DNA of 64,000 nucleotides from Diphasiastrum complanatum (GCA_029204225.1 CM055107.1:21130000-21193999), one strand, 5' to 3'. Positions 43,937-57,258 are shown, numbered from the stretch's first letter. The notes: generated from the sequence alone by a model not told the origin. Made by a program: numbers and translations.

Positions 43937-46900
43937 TAACCCATAATGACAACTACAATGTAAAATAACTAGCTTACTTTTATCTATTTTCATAAGACTA
44001 CAAAAATGTCTATACCATGCCTATTGAGAAATCTAAAAATATATAGAGCATAATCACTTACTATATGACATCACCAAATCTCTAAGTAGTGAAACAATTA
44101 TATTGGTGACATACTATCATCTTGAAGTGAAAATGAATTTATGTCACAAATTTGCAAGTTCATGACTTTGAAATAAACCAAATGGGTAGTCATCATGGCA
44201 GAGCCTTTCATCTTATTCTATTCAAGATTTTTATGATATACTCAACAATAGTAATAGAGTAGAAATTTTTTAACCTAAGACATTTTATTTAATTCAAGAC
44301 AACTTTTTTTTTTAAAACTACATTCACAATTTGACTTCCAATTTTAATAAGAAACATCTAGAAATGTTGTTGAACTACGTGTTGTGTGCTATAGAATATT
44401 CAAATTAATACAAACATGTCTTGATCAACCACTATTCTTGGTCAAAAATAAGATAAATAAATCTAAAGAAGATTATTCATTCTTTCAAAAAAAAAATTTC
44501 GATCTTATTGATCTTTTTCACACTATAGCATTTTCTAGTTATCCTATTCCATAGTATATTCTATCTTTGGAGCCATTGAACAAAAAAATTTAGTCATTTG
44601 ATAGCTAGAAATAATCTAAGTTAAGACATATTCTTTGGACTATAGAGACTTTAAGTTTGACTACATGAATTTGGGTCAATTAAAATTTTGAGTGGCATAG
44701 TTCATGTTGTAACATAACATATCAAAATATGAAGCCATAAGACTTTATTAGTGTCAATTATCAGTGTTTAAATTTTTTCTCTCAAAAGGATATTGAATCT
44801 TTCTAGTTTCTTACAACTCTAGTGGTGAAGTTCTTTCTTACATTTGATAGATAAATAGTCTCTTTTATGGCATTTTGATGGATCAAGTTCTCTCCAAGGA
44901 TTATAAAATGAGACTTGAGTCTACTATCAATTTGGAGATCCTATACACTAGTTGAAAAGTTATTTGATTATGTGAAATTGTTTTGCTTACTTGACTATAG
45001 TGAGTTTAGTTTATTTGTATGATCAATAGGAAAATCAAGTCATGGTTAAAAATGATAATAAAATATCAAGATTGATGATATGCATGCCCATAGTTTTATA
45101 AATTGCCATGCTAGCTACAAGAAGTGACCTGAAATGTTTATTTTTGAACATGTATGATAATTCAACACGTACTCATTAGAAAATCATGTCATGATTTATG
45201 GCATGTTATTCTATATTGTTTAATAAACTGTCACGTCACCTATTATAGATTGTCATGTCACCTCATATCAAGTTATTTCACACTATAAAAAAAAGTCTCG
45301 ATCAAAGGTCATTGTCTTAATGTTAAGCATGTCTACATTTCTAAATAGTGTCTCATTCATATGATATAAAACACTACTCATTCAATCTTTATTTCAAAAT
45401 CATGGAGCAATTATGTATTTATTAGTAAACCTAACAAACCAATGATGCATATAGTTGTTATGTTTTTTAACTAACATCATACATCCCATGTCTTGAAGAG
45501 ATTTAATTATTCTCCTGAAACCTTCAAACTATTCGAGGAACTTTAAGTTATATCAAAATTCATAATGTGAGCATATTGAAAACATGACTATTAGGAAATA
45601 GAAGATTGATAGAATATGAATTAAAAAAACGATAATAGAAGTATTTGAAAATTTAACTTCGATATTGAGAATCATGTAAATGATATTACACCACAAAATT
45701 GTGCCTTAAAAAGAGCCAAGTTTGAACCAGCAAACATCAGAGTAAATTTTAATAACAAATATAATATATATTAAAAAGTTGATGGATTAGCTTAAACAAT
45801 AAATAAATAAATGCTTAAGGGAAAGCTTCAGTGTTTTAATATGAAAAGAATTTAAGGTGTTTAGGAAAGATATATATAAAAGCATGGAAAGCAAAATCTC
45901 ATTGGAACTATCTGGTGTCTACCAAAGAGCCTAGTTTGATATAACATAAGTTCTAAAGAGCATGTGCGATGATCAGTGCAATATTATTGTCATCATACAT
46001 TTTTGTGACATATGAAGATATTGGGGCATCTAGCTGAGGAGTACAAAATGGATAATGAACATTAGTGGAAAAGTTAAAGTCCATTATATTGTTAGCACAA
46101 AAATATCGTAAAAGTTAGTGGACTTTGCTAAGAGGCAAAACACCATCTCGAGGGCGAGGGCAAGAGTGTGTCCAAGGGGGAGGCCATGGGGCTATCCTAA
46201 AGGCAAAGATGGAGGGCAATCATGGGGGGTCATGCGTTAGCGAATTTACTACAACACAAGAACATGGACAAGCTATCTACAATGTGTAAAAACTGATGGA
46301 GGGGGAGGAATCCTCTCATCCTTTGCCCTTTTCTTTCTAATCTTAAGTTTAGTTTAGCTTTCTTTTTTTTTTTGTTTTTGTTTTGTTTTGTTTTGTTTCT
46401 TTTTTTTTTTTTTTTTTGGGGGGGGGGGGGGGGGGGAGAGGGGAGGGGGAATGATTGTATCCTTTTTCAAGAATTTAGCACTTTTTGGCTCTCTTTCTTT
46501 TGCTGATTTTTTAGCATTTGTTTTGTGTTTAGATCCTTACCATTTCCAATGAGGATCAAAATAGACTATGACCACTTAGCACCAATGTCTCCATAATGCT
46601 TAGAAGGCCACTATAAAGTCACTTAAGAAATGATTTTATGAAAAACAAGTATGAAACAAGCAAAGTTGGCCAAAAACCTTGCAAAAATCAAAAAAAGAAA
46701 TTTCTAATTTTTGGTGCTAATTCATCAGTGAATCACTTAAAGTGATACATGATTACACTTCATCAATAAACTTCAAGGTAAGGTTGGAAGTGATTTACCA
46801 AGCCCATGCTAAGCATCAATGCAATTAGAAACTATTATCCATGCTCTAGTATGTCATTTAAAGGCTTATAAATGCATGTTTTCAGATAACTTCATTGAAT

Positions 46901-47259
46901 ATTAGAAAGCGAATTTAGTGCATTATGAAATGGAATTCAATGCTCTGTGAACGATATGATTCCCATGAAAGCATGCTAGCTTGCTAGTAAAATGAAAACA
47001 TTGTTCTCAAAAAATAAATGCCCAAAGCGAATACAACTTGAATGACTGCAAAATGAATGTGATCATGGTTGAATACGCACTTTTCCTTCATTTGAACACC
47101 TACACACTGAAAATAAGAAAATTCTATCAATTCAAATGTGAAAGTATTGCAAAACAAAAACCCAACACTTATACTACCATTCCATCATTGCTCTTTCTAC
47201 TTTTTCTCCTTACTAGCTAAAAAATTGCTTATATGTACCCAAATTAACAAAGAGTTTAT
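43937..47259. other. AT-rich gene-free stretch
   Basis: No coding sequence recognised. The most prominent feature is a T-rich then G-rich homopolymer at 46363-46450. The sequence is otherwise very AT-rich, without obvious LTR or transposase motifs. Confidence 0.5.
46363..46450 (+). repeat. Poly(T)/poly(G) homopolymer tract
   Basis: TTTTG repeats lead to T18 (46400-46417), then G19 (46418-46436), then AGAGGGGAGGGGG. The G tract is a strong potential G-quadruplex; on the reverse strand it reads poly(C)-poly(A). Confidence 0.92.
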
Positions 47260-49979
47260 TTTCTATCAACAAGATCACAGATGAAGGCTATAAGGCTTTG
47301 TTTAATTATAGACAATGTACCATCTTAAATGAAGAATTTAAAATCCTCTCTGCACTTAGTGAGGGTAATTTGCATATCTTGAGTCATGATTATGCACTTG
47401 CTACAAATGTGAGTGATTCTAATGCCCACTTATGGCATAAAAGATTAGGACACTTAAACATGAGAGCAATCTTGTACATGCATCACAACAGTATGGTCAA
47501 GGATATGAGCATAAATGCAGCCTCCACAGACACTTGAACTGTCTATGAGATGTGCTTACTAGGGAAACAACCTAGAACAAGTAGATTCCCAAAGTGACAA
47601 GCCACTAGAGCTAAGTCCATTCTTGAATTGATACATAGTGATCTATGTGGCCCTATGAGTATACCATCTCTAGATTTTGCACTATATTATCTCACTTTTA
47701 TCAATGGTCATTCCAAATTTGCTAGGACAATGTTCATCAAGAACAAGTCTGAGGCATTGAATTGCTTCAAAGAATTCAAGCAATTTGCTAAGACGTAGAT
47801 AGGTTGGAAGATCAAGACCCTATGCTCTGATTGTGGGAGAGAATATATGTCTGACAGAATGTTGGACTATCTATATTCATGTGGCCTGCATCATTAGTTC
47901 ACCACCAGCTACATCCCATAGTATAATGGAGTAGCCAAATGAAAGAGCTGAACCGAACCAAGTTTCTACAACTTGTTATCTGCAAAACTACTCAAGCACT
48001 AAGGCAGTCGACTTGATGACTCCCTTTGAAACCTACTATGGCTACAAGTTAAGTCTGAATTACCTTCAAGTGTTCGGTTTTCTATGCTATGTGCAGATCC
48101 CTTCTGATCTGATAAAGAACCTCAATCTTGTCAGCTACATGAGTATCTTTATTAGATATTTGACTTCACACGAAGCTTATTGATGTTGCATAGGGTTGAA
48201 TCTCAGTAAGTTGAGATGTTGTCTTCTTAGAAGACAAATTCTATAATTTCAAACAAAAGTAGCCAATGTAGGAGTTTGTTCCAACAACTCCATTTACCAT
48301 CAATAGGCCTCAACCTGTGAATGTTTTGACACCAATCCAAGATACCCCAGTAATGCAACAAAGAGAGGCATCTACTAAACAACTGACAATTGTTCGAAAA
48401 TCTACTCAAATCTGACAAGAGCTTGATTGATACATCCCTCAAACATTCATCAGTCATGATGAACCTGTCTCAATTGTAGAAGCATTGTTGAAGTCGGATG
48501 CAGACAACTGGTGTACAACCATGAATGTCGAGTATAATTTCCTAATGAAAAAAAAAAAAAGATTTGATGTCTTGTCAACCCTCTTTTGAATTCAAAGATC
48601 ATCAACACGAAGTGGATCTTCAAGTTGAAGCTTAACCTACATGCTTTGATTTGTAGATGGAAAGCTCGACTGGTGGTAAAAGGATACAAACAAGTCTAAG
48701 GAATAGATTACACTAAGACTTTTAGTCCAATGGTAAAGCATCAATCTATTCGAACTTTACTAGCTATCGTAGCTATAGAGGATTTGGACATTCACTACAT
48801 GGATGTCAGACAACATTCCTAAATGGATATATACAAAAACACATCTATATTTAGGCCAAGAGCACAAGGTATGTAAATGCAGAAAGCTCTCTATGGGATT
48901 AACTAAGCTCCAAGGGCCTGGTTCTATAGAATTAATTGATTCTTGTTGCAGCACCAATTTACTTCTAGTTCTATCAATAATGTGTATCTCCAGCACAAAA
49001 TCTCAAGCTACGTGATAATAGCATTATATGTCAAAGATTCATTTAACATCAACAACTCAAAAAAGTTATTGCATGAGATGAAAGCTCTACTTTTGAAGGA
49101 ACTCAAAATGACTGATTTGGGCCCAATGCATTATCTTCTCAGCATGGAGATCACCAAAGATAGAATGAATATAAGGATTACCATAAGCCAAGAAAAAAGT
49201 CTAACTAATATACTCCACAAGTATGGCATGGAAAAAATTCCAAGTCGATAGACTCACCCATCGATCTAGAATTCAAGCTATTGAAGGACATGTGCCCAAA
49301 GTATGAAGCAGATCACAAAGAAATGCAAATATTCCTATTAGTCAATAATTGAGTCGATTATGTATGCCATGATTTGCACACAACATGATCTTGCATACAT
49401 GGTCAACACATTGTTGCGGTACATGTCAAATTCAGGTCTACCTCATTGGAAAGCTCTACAAAGAGCATTAAGGTACATACAAGCCACAAAGCGCTATGTT
49501 TTGTGTTATGATGGAAATACAAAGGATGTACTAATTCTAAACACTCTAGAGATGTGGATTTTAGAAAATCCACCTCTAGTTACTTATGTTTTCTTGTAGG
49601 AGGACCCATTTCATGGAATAATCAAAAGCATAAATGCATTTGTTTTTTATCTATCGAGTCAGAATATGTTGCAGCCACATCTACTGTAAAAGACATTATT
49701 CTAAGATCTGAAATTTTAGTAGACCAGACCAACTATACTCCATTGCGACAATCAGAGTGCATAGCTCTTTCTCTAAACTCCTGAACCCACTCCAGAACTA
49801 ACCGTATTGAGTTTCAATTTCATTTTCTTAGAGAAAACGTTCAAAAAAAGATGTCAAATTAAGTTACTGTCACGCCAATATTATGTTGGCTGATATTTTG
49901 ACAAAACCTTTGTCAAAGGATAGGCATGCTACTTTACTTAGTACATGAAATTTTCATTTAGGTCCCTATAAGTACGCTT
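47260..49979 (+). pseudogene. Degenerate Ty1/copia pol (family 3)
   Basis: Fragments in order: GAG-pre-integrase HLWHKRLGHLNMRAI, integrase LIHSDLCGPM and TLCSDCGREY, the NGVAERKN block decayed to NGVAK-stop-K, RT WKARLVVKGYKQV and LALYVKDSF (catalytic YVDD changed to YVKD), LKMTDLGPMHYLL, RHDLAYMV, and RNase H FRKSTSSYLCFLVGGPISW and LSIESEYVAATS. Many stops and frameshifts; clearly dead. It ends in a polypurine tract and 3' LTR. No 5' LTR or gag was recognised upstream. Confidence 0.85.
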
Positions 49980-49988
49980 AAGGGGGAG
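49980..49988 (+). other. Polypurine tract
   Basis: AAGGGGGAG immediately before the TGTTGGAG start of the 3' LTR, the plus-strand priming site of the family-3 element. Confidence 0.88.
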
Positions 49989-51051
49989 TGTTGGAGTTTA
50001 ATCTTACTCACCTAAATTCATCTTCTGAGTACTCCTGTACAAAGTAAATACTCACTAGATCTACAAAAGTCTACAAAAAAGAACTGTTATTCAAAACAGT
50101 CTGTAGATTTACATGTATATTTGAACAAGTTGCAAAAATACATAAAATTTTGAAAAATGAATTGACTCTGCCACTCTAGTTTGAAGTCAAGCTATCAAGC
50201 AAAACCATCGACATGGTTGATTGTGTGTAGGATCGTGACTAGCGACTATCAACAGCCATGACATGTCTATTGTTGCACTATCGACAGTATCGAACTATCA
50301 TTAGTTCTCCACTATCAAACTGTTAAACCATTGGACTATTGACTATCGAGTGGTATCACTCAAAAAGGAGCTCTTCCCCTATCAAATCTATTCTAGACTA
50401 CGTCACCATTCGAATATGGATCTATGTACAGTTTAAACAGTTTTGCCTTAGCTCTACATCATGCCTAACACATTAATTAGCCACGATCTCTATAAACTTG
50501 CATATATATAATAAAACAGAATAAGGCGAAGGGGTCATAATTGGAGTTCAAAACAAGAATTAGATTGTATCAGATTATCTGATTCCTCAGAATTGGAGAT
50601 CAAGAGAGAGTGAGAGTTTAAATTCAAGAAGTAGAGATATTGTTTAATTTGTTACAAGCATAGTAGGGTCACAACACATAGCACACAGTACTATGAACCT
50701 GTTTTAGGCACATGATTCATCCATTCATGATCTGATCATCGTTATCACAATAACTAATATACATATTCTCTATTTTATTTATGTGCATTAGTACTGTCGA
50801 ATACTCTCTAATTCATTTCTCTTTATGTTACTGATACTTGCTCTAGCAACTAATTAGAATATCTGATTCGAAGAGTGCATGGTTGTCACATATGCCTAAT
50901 TGTTTTGCTCTCTTCATGGCTGTCTAAGACACCTACACAAATATCCACCAGTCAAAAGATCGATACAAGTGATATTTTGAATTTGGTAGTTCGATTCGAT
51001 CCTTTATAATTCATTGTTTTTCCTTTGTTTGGTGGAGTCAAGCATCTAACA
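49989..51051 (+). mobile_element. Family-3 copia 3' LTR
   Basis: 1063 bp, TGTTGGAGTTTAATC to AGCATCTAACA, with a TATATATAATAAAA box near 50500. It has a second, shorter copy at 51607-52163. A stretch around 50240-50360 is packed with CTATCGAC/ACTATCGA variants. Confidence 0.78.
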
Positions 51052-51179
51052 CCAACATTTATGGCTTTGGATGATTTTGTTTCTTAAGGTGAGAAATCTT
51101 GAGGTATTCTTAGACTTATATATTGCCTTTAGTGTATTCCAAGAATCCTTGGAACATGCCAAGACTCCTCTTAAGTAAA

Positions 51180-51606
51180 ATCTTGTTCACAAATCTAAAG
51201 ATCTCTTAAATCTTATGCATATTGATATATGCTATCCCATGTAGATTCCTTTCATAGGGGGAGCAAAATATTTTCTTACATTTATTGATGCTTTTTCTAG
51301 AAGGGTGGTCACAAACTAGAAGCATTCAAGTTTTTCAAATTTCTTAGGACATTTTCTCCACAAGGGATCAGCATCAAGAAGAAAATGACATAACCGCAAT
51401 ACAACACCACTATCTTATAGTGTCGTGCTATTACATGGTTGGACATGTCCAAAATCTAATCCTGAACCAATAATCCCAAGTACGTTTTACCAAACAACCA
51501 TACTCTTATAGCTAATAGAAGTTTTCCATGCCTGCAAAGGTATAGCTTGTATAGGAGTGTAGTCATGTTCTAGCATCCATATGATAAGTAGCCCTTACTA
51601 TGGTTT
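51180..51606 (+). pseudogene. Copia integrase fragment
   Basis: Reads NLMHIDICYPM, then GGAKYFLTFIDAFSRRVV, the canonical integrase start (LMHIDLCGPM.. AKYFLTFIDDFSR), then decays. It lies between two family-3 LTR copies, so it is probably the internal remnant of a second, deleted element. Confidence 0.75.
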
Positions 51607-52163
51607 TGTTGGAATTTAATTTTACTCCTACTCACCTAAATTCATCTTTTGAGTACTCTTGTACAATGTAAATATGCACTCTCTACAACTATGTACAGTA
51701 ATGAACTATTATTCGAGACAATCTATAGCTTTACATGCACATTCAAGATAGTCTCCGTAAATACATGGATATTCAAAGCAGAGCAAAACTCGACTTGACA
51801 ACAAATATTCTAGTTCGAGCATCTACCATTGACATCGAACTATCGACTCTATCGACACTTTCGGCCTCGTTGACACTATGTCATTATTGACATTGTCAAA
51901 CTATCGAGTGTTGAATGGTACTACTCAAAATGGAGCTCTTTCTCTACTGAATCCAATACAGACTACATCACTGTTCGAACATGCTGTTATGCCATAATCA
52001 CCCAATTGCACGTTGTACAATTTACACTAGATTGTTTAGCATTATCTTGTGAACTCCACATTGTGCCTAACACACTAGTTAGCCACGTCGATCTCTGTAA
52101 CTTTGTATATATTCAATAAATCAAAATAAGCAAGACACATCAAAATAGATGCATGAACTAGAG
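51607..52163 (+). mobile_element. Second family-3 LTR, truncated
   Basis: TGTTGGAATTTAATTTTACTC aligns with the LTR at 49989 through TTAGCCACG..ATCTCTGTAA and the TATA-like stretch, then stops at 52163 where another LTR-like element begins. The missing half was not found on the far side of that insertion. Confidence 0.75.
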
Positions 52164-53128
52164 TGTTGGCTGATTCCACACTCTAGAATATGTTTACTGT
52201 CCTTTGCTTTGTTTACTTCTTGTTTACAGCTTAAATAGATTTGTGTTCAGTAGAGACTGTGGGCATGTCTTAGTGTTTATCTTGATTATTACAATGCCCA
52301 GATCAGGCAGAAAGATTTTCAAGGTTGTAGTATGGTTCAACATGTCACGGATACTCAGATTTCGAATGCTCTTGAACTCTTGAAATCACTTGCAATCATC
52401 CTACAATGCAAGCACACCAAGAATGCCCAACAACAGCTCTTCTTGAAACATGGTTGTGCATTACTATGGCACTTAAAAACAGAATGCTAGAACGGATCAT
52501 TGCAAAATGGAAACTAAACTACTTGCAATATCAGATTACTAGCCTAGCATGCCACATTCCTCATAAAAAACAAGAAAACTAACTCCTACAAGCATTCAAG
52601 AATCAAGAAGCTCCATCTTCTTGATTCTTGAATTTTCCAAGAAACTCAAGAAACTAAAATGTAAATGGATATGCAAGACCTATGCCACATTATTAGCAAC
52701 AAAGCTCTTGGAGGCTTGAATCCTATGTTAATCCACCAAAATAGGAAATCTAATCCACACCTAGAAACAAGAACTAATCTAGATAGCATTTTGAAAGTCC
52801 AAGGATCAAGAAACACTTATTTCTTGATTCTTGGACTGCCCAAGAACATCCAGCACTTGAATGTCAAGTATATGCAAGATCTACACCACAAATCCAACCT
52901 ATTTAGTTTACTTGAATGCTGAAATCTACATTTAATCATGGTCATTCCATCTTTTGGGATTCACCACGAGGCTTACACAGTTTCTACTTGACAATATTAA
53001 CTAGTATTCCTCGGCTCTCAGTCTTCGTTCATCTTGTCTTCTCAGAGACCTCCTCGGTCTAAGGTGAGAGAGGCGCTCTTGGGTAGCTCTGGTCGAGTAT
53101 CTTGGGGATTTGTCAAAATCAGCCAACA
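52164..53128 (+). mobile_element. Solo-LTR-like element, family 2, with 12-bp terminal inverted repeats
   Basis: Begins TGTTGGCTGATT and ends AATCAGCCAACA, exact reverse complements. Its last roughly 180 bp match the reverse-strand LTR at 35376-36393. No PBS follows and no polypurine tract precedes it, so it is best read as a solo LTR, inserted in the family-3 LTR. No clear target-site duplication is seen. Confidence 0.6.
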
Positions 53129-54122
53129 TCATCCCATCCCTAATGTGTTGCAGGACCCACTGCAACCCATATTGGATGATATTGCTCTACTTTGCATTGG
53201 CATCTTCGATTGTCACTTGGAAAAGCGTAGATCCTTGTTCGCTTGCATAAAACCAAGTGCTTATTGTTGCCAGTCACTTGTCAAAAGACTGCTTTCCACA
53301 ATATGCTGCAATGTAACCAAAATGTCTTACTGTTGTTGACATTCTCAAAATTGGAGAGCTCCCAGCAGCTTCACAACTTACATGTCTAAGTGCTTTTCGC
53401 GTATCTTTTTCTTTTATCACTTGTATCTGCCATTGATGGTTTCATTTTTGGTTTCTTGGTAGGTACTAACTTGTGGGAGGTCTGTATCCTCCATTTTGCT
53501 TCGGGGCATTTCTGTAGTTTTTCTCTGAGTTGAAGTTCCAATCTTGTCGATGCTCTTTCCTTGACGAGAAGAGGAAGATCTTCGATTGGTAGGTTGCACA
53601 AATCTTGGTTAACAGTCTTCAAGGAAATGGACTCATCAACACATTGGTGGTAGAAACAAATTTGGACAAATGATTTGGTGACAGTAGGAAAACATGATGA
53701 AGGCTTGGTGGGAGGATGAAGGAACTGATAGTTCTACAGTTGCATGCCTGGACCCTTGCAACGTCAAGCTTTGACCACCACTTGCTGGGTGAGGAGCTCG
53801 CTTTATTCTGCAGTTCGCGTTTGTTTTCATCTTTTCTTTTTCTGTAGCTCTTTCTCCCTTTGATCCATTACTTTTGGATCTCTTTGGGCTTCATAGGAGG
53901 GGATTCGACTATCATTTCTGCAAAGAGTCTCTTTTAATCAAGATCGATCTGACTCGTTTGTTGATTAAGTTTTGTCCTTTCCTCCTCAACTTCTTTGTTT
54001 TATTTCTTTTCATTTCTTGTAGCTACTTCGGCTGCCTTCTTAAATCTTCTTATTTCTAGCTGATCAAGCATTGTAGGTGGCAGTTGGTCTCTGCAAGGTA
54101 CTTGCAATGATCTCTTAGCCAC
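53129..54122. other. No recognised feature
   Basis: About 1 kb between the solo LTR and the near-complete copia element. Short open frames on both strands have no recognisable motif. Confidence 0.45.
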
Positions 54123-55019
54123 TGTTGAAAATTGTCACTTCTCACTTGACATTGGTTATTGTAAATAATGATCAAACATTAGAACAATGTGGATGATCTG
54201 ATTTCACACGTGTGGAGTTTTTTCTCACATGTGAAAGGATGTACTTTTCATACTTGTATAAATCTAAATTGACTTTGTATCAATCTAGTTAGAGTGAACA
54301 TGATATGACTAGTTTTTAGTCAAGTTGACTAGTCACCTAGAAATTAGCCTTTCCTTGCATGTGCATGAGTAAATGCTCCCACATGGCAAGTGGATGTTCA
54401 CACGTGTGTATAGAGTTCTAGAAGATAATAATTGACCATTTTTCTTAGATCCTATTTTGTAGGGAATATTTCTATATTCTAGGAGACTAGCTCTTTGGAT
54501 TTTAGCCATATTCTAGAAGGCCAACTTTGGATAAGGATCAAGGATGGATCAAATGGATAGATCTGAGTGATGTGGCACTCTTCACACGTGTGAAGACCTG
54601 CTGGACTGTACCAAACTCATGGATGTACTTGATCCATAAAAGGATCATTATTTTGCTAAGAAGATTGATGAGACTTTTGCATTCTACACTTTTGTGAGAT
54701 TTCTAGTCATTTGTCTTGTGATTTCTATGAGTGATTGCTATCTAGGACTATTGTACTTGTTGTTTCAGGTGCAAACCATACTGTGGATAGTAAGTACTCC
54801 ACATGTGTGAGGCTGCTCTCACTAATTTATGATGTGTTGATCCGTTGCTCTTGCTTAAATCCATGTGTAGTGAATCTAGATCAAGATCTTATGTGTAGAA
54901 CTTGATAGATCCATTGATTAAGCAACCAATAACTCTCTATGATTGTTAAGTACAATCATTATAACTCTCTATGATTGTTAAGTACAATCATTATTGTCCT
55001 AAAAACTAAAAATTTATCA
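54123..55019 (+). mobile_element. 5' LTR of copy A
   Basis: TGTTGAAAATTGTC to AATTTATCA, 897 bp, ending exactly at the PBS. Contains CACACGTGTG at 54205, 54399 and 54583 and, near its end, a 32-bp tandem duplication (54929-54992) whose unit includes the near-palindrome GATTGTTAAGTACAATC. Confidence 0.9.
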
Positions 55020-55031
55020 TGGTATCAGAGC
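55020..55031 (+). other. Primer-binding site of copy A
   Basis: TGGTATCAGAGC, complementary to initiator-Met tRNA, abutting the 5' LTR. The leader to 55614 has another CACACGTGTG at 55183. Confidence 0.93.
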
Positions 55032-55614
55032 TAAGTAAGAGAGTGATCATTTGAATCATAAATCTTAAAAAGATCATTGGCAAAATTTGTTTTTGACCAA
55101 TACTAGTGAGGGCGAGTTCATCTAGAGTGATAGCTTGTATTCATTTGAATCAAGACAACTTGGAGGCTGTGTATGTACTTTTCACACGTGTGAAACCATA
55201 CAACAACTTTCATTTCAAGTTACTTTGTGTTTGTTGGTCTCAAAATCACAATACTAGTTCATTGTTTGTGCTTTTTGAAGCATAGTATTGATCTAGATTC
55301 AATCTAGCTAATGCCTATGACCAAATAGAATTTTGAATCATTGAAGCATCTTTTTTTAGAGTCTAAGATCAGATCTTAGAGGCTGATTTGTTTTGATCCT
55401 TAGTTGAAGTGAATCTCTAATAAAAGTGTAAAACAAAAAAAAAATTGTGAGAGTGAAATCTAGGAATTTTTGGCAAGACCTTTGTGTATCATTCAAGCTT
55501 GTGTGCTAGTTTGATAGAGACAAGGCTATAGGCAATCTTGTATGCTTTAGATCTTTCATAGATCTTTTAAAATTTAGAAATTTTTGTGATTCTTAGAAGA
55601 GCATTCATTCTACA

Positions 55615-56460
55615 ATGTCATCCATGGGTGGATATTTGTTGGAATCAAGTGAGAGACTCACTTCCACAAATTATTCCATTTGGAAAGTGAGAATGGAATC
55701 ACTCTTAGTGATCCATGATCTCTTTGATATAGTTCTAGGAGTTGAGGTCTTAAGAGCCTCAAGCTCCCCAAGAACAAACCAAATACAAGAAGAGAGCAAG
55801 ATTAGCTCTACATTGCATAAAAATGAATGTATGCAATGACCTCTTAAAAGTGGTGTCTTCTTGTGCCTCATCCAAAGAAGCTTGGGATTCATTAAAGAGC
55901 ATCTATGAATCCAATCATACTTCAAGAATCCTCATGCTAAGAAATCAAGTTTTCCAAAGCATGAAAGGAAGTGGAGAGAGCGGACAAGAATATGTCCTTA
56001 GGATCAAATCTCTTAACAAGGAATTAAGTGCAATAGGAGAGAAGATCCAAGATCAAGAGCTGGTACAAATCATCTTGAATGGCCTAGGTGATGAGTTCAC
56101 CAACTTAGTCCAATCATTTGGTATTCAAGACACTCTTCCGTCCATTGAAAAGTTGCACAATGTTCCTGTGGCCGAGGAGAGTAGGCTTCTACACCTCAAG
56201 ACAAGAATGGATGGCATGTCACTTAATGGAGGAGAGGAGAAAGCAAACTTTACATCCAAAAGCAAGAAGAAGCAACATCCATTCAAGAAGAATCAAGGCA
56301 AGGAGGCTGAGATGAAGAATGGAGGATCTACTTCCAAAGGCAAGGTGAAGAACAAGGCAAAGCTCAAGTGTTTCTTTTGTGGAAAGAAAGGACACTTTGC
56401 CTCATAATTCTACTTGAAGAAGAATCAACAAGAAAATGGAGATCAAGGCAACATTGCTTA
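55615..56460 (+). pseudogene. Copia gag of copy A
   Basis: MSSMGGYLLESSERLTSTNY.. to GVE, then a frameshift near 55745, then KMNVCNDLLKVV, SSKEAWDSLKSIYESN, LRNQVFQSMK, LNGLGDEFTNLVQSF and a lysine-rich tail leading to the zinc knuckle CFFCGKKGHFAS. The final Cys codon is lost next to a TAA at 56405-56407. About 280 codons if the breaks are ignored. Confidence 0.88.
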
Positions 56461-56494
56461 AGAGGAAGAAGATGAGGATGGATTCAATACATCC

Positions 56495-56779
56495 TTGATG
56501 GTTGCATCTACACCAACTTCAAGTCAAGACACATGGTGGATAGATAGTGGGGCTAGTTCCCACATGTCTTTTAACAAGCATGATCAAGCATGCAAGATAG
56601 ATGGCATAGGATCTATTCCTCTTTGCTTAGGCACATATAAAAGGATAGATCTAGATAATGTTTTGTATATTTCTACCATTTCAAGAAACTTGCTTAGTGT
56701 ACGACAATTAATGGACAATAAACTAGATGTATATTCCAAGAATGGAGTTTGTTCCATCTTGAAAATGATAAGTGCATAG
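56495..56779 (+). pseudogene. Copia protease region of copy A
   Basis: WWIDSGASSHM carries the catalytic Asp-Ser-Gly, followed by LDNVLYISTISRNLLSVRQL, the typical end of the protease domain. The stretch between is shorter than usual, implying a small deletion, and a frame change leads to the GAG-pre-integrase segment. Confidence 0.85.
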
Positions 56780-57258
56780 CTAGTGGCATTAAGCAAGGTA
56801 GACTATTTAAGTTGGATGCTAATGTTGCAAATGAAAGTGTGAACTTGGCTAGGGAGGAGCTACCTCAAGTGGAGCTATGGCATAAGAGATTAGGCCATCC
56901 TAATCTTCAATCTATGGAGTCAATGGCAAGCAAGGAACTAGCTCTCAGCCTACCAAGAGCCTTCAAGAAGTGTGGAAAGATGTGTGAGGCATGTGGCCTT
57001 GCAAAGTCACACAAATCTTCTTACAAGAGATCTTCATCGAGATCTACCTCTCCCTTGGATCTCATACATTCTGATGTACATAGTTTTTCACATGCAAGTA
57101 ATGGAGGTGTTGTGATGTATGTAGATTTTATAGATGATAGTACTAGATTCACATGGATTGAGTTACTATCAAAGAAAAGTCTTGTTTATTAAGGTGTCAT
57201 TAAGTTCAAGTCTCTAGTAGAGAAGGAGGCAAGAGCACCTTCCTTCAAGCTATGCACC
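56780..57258 (+). pseudogene. Copia integrase, first part
   Basis: HKRLGHPNLQSM and CEACGLAKSHK form the HHCC zinc-binding part; LIHSDVHSF gives the first catalytic Asp; VDFIDDSTRFTWI follows. A stop occurs after KKSLVY at 57190, then KFKSLVEKEA. Homology ends near 57258 at the insertion, just before the second catalytic Asp. Confidence 0.85.

Noticed and set aside
50240-50400. CTATCGA-rich stretch in the family-3 LTR as a possible operator array
   Set aside because: The motifs are irregular in spacing and orientation; without other LTR copies it cannot be told from compositional bias.
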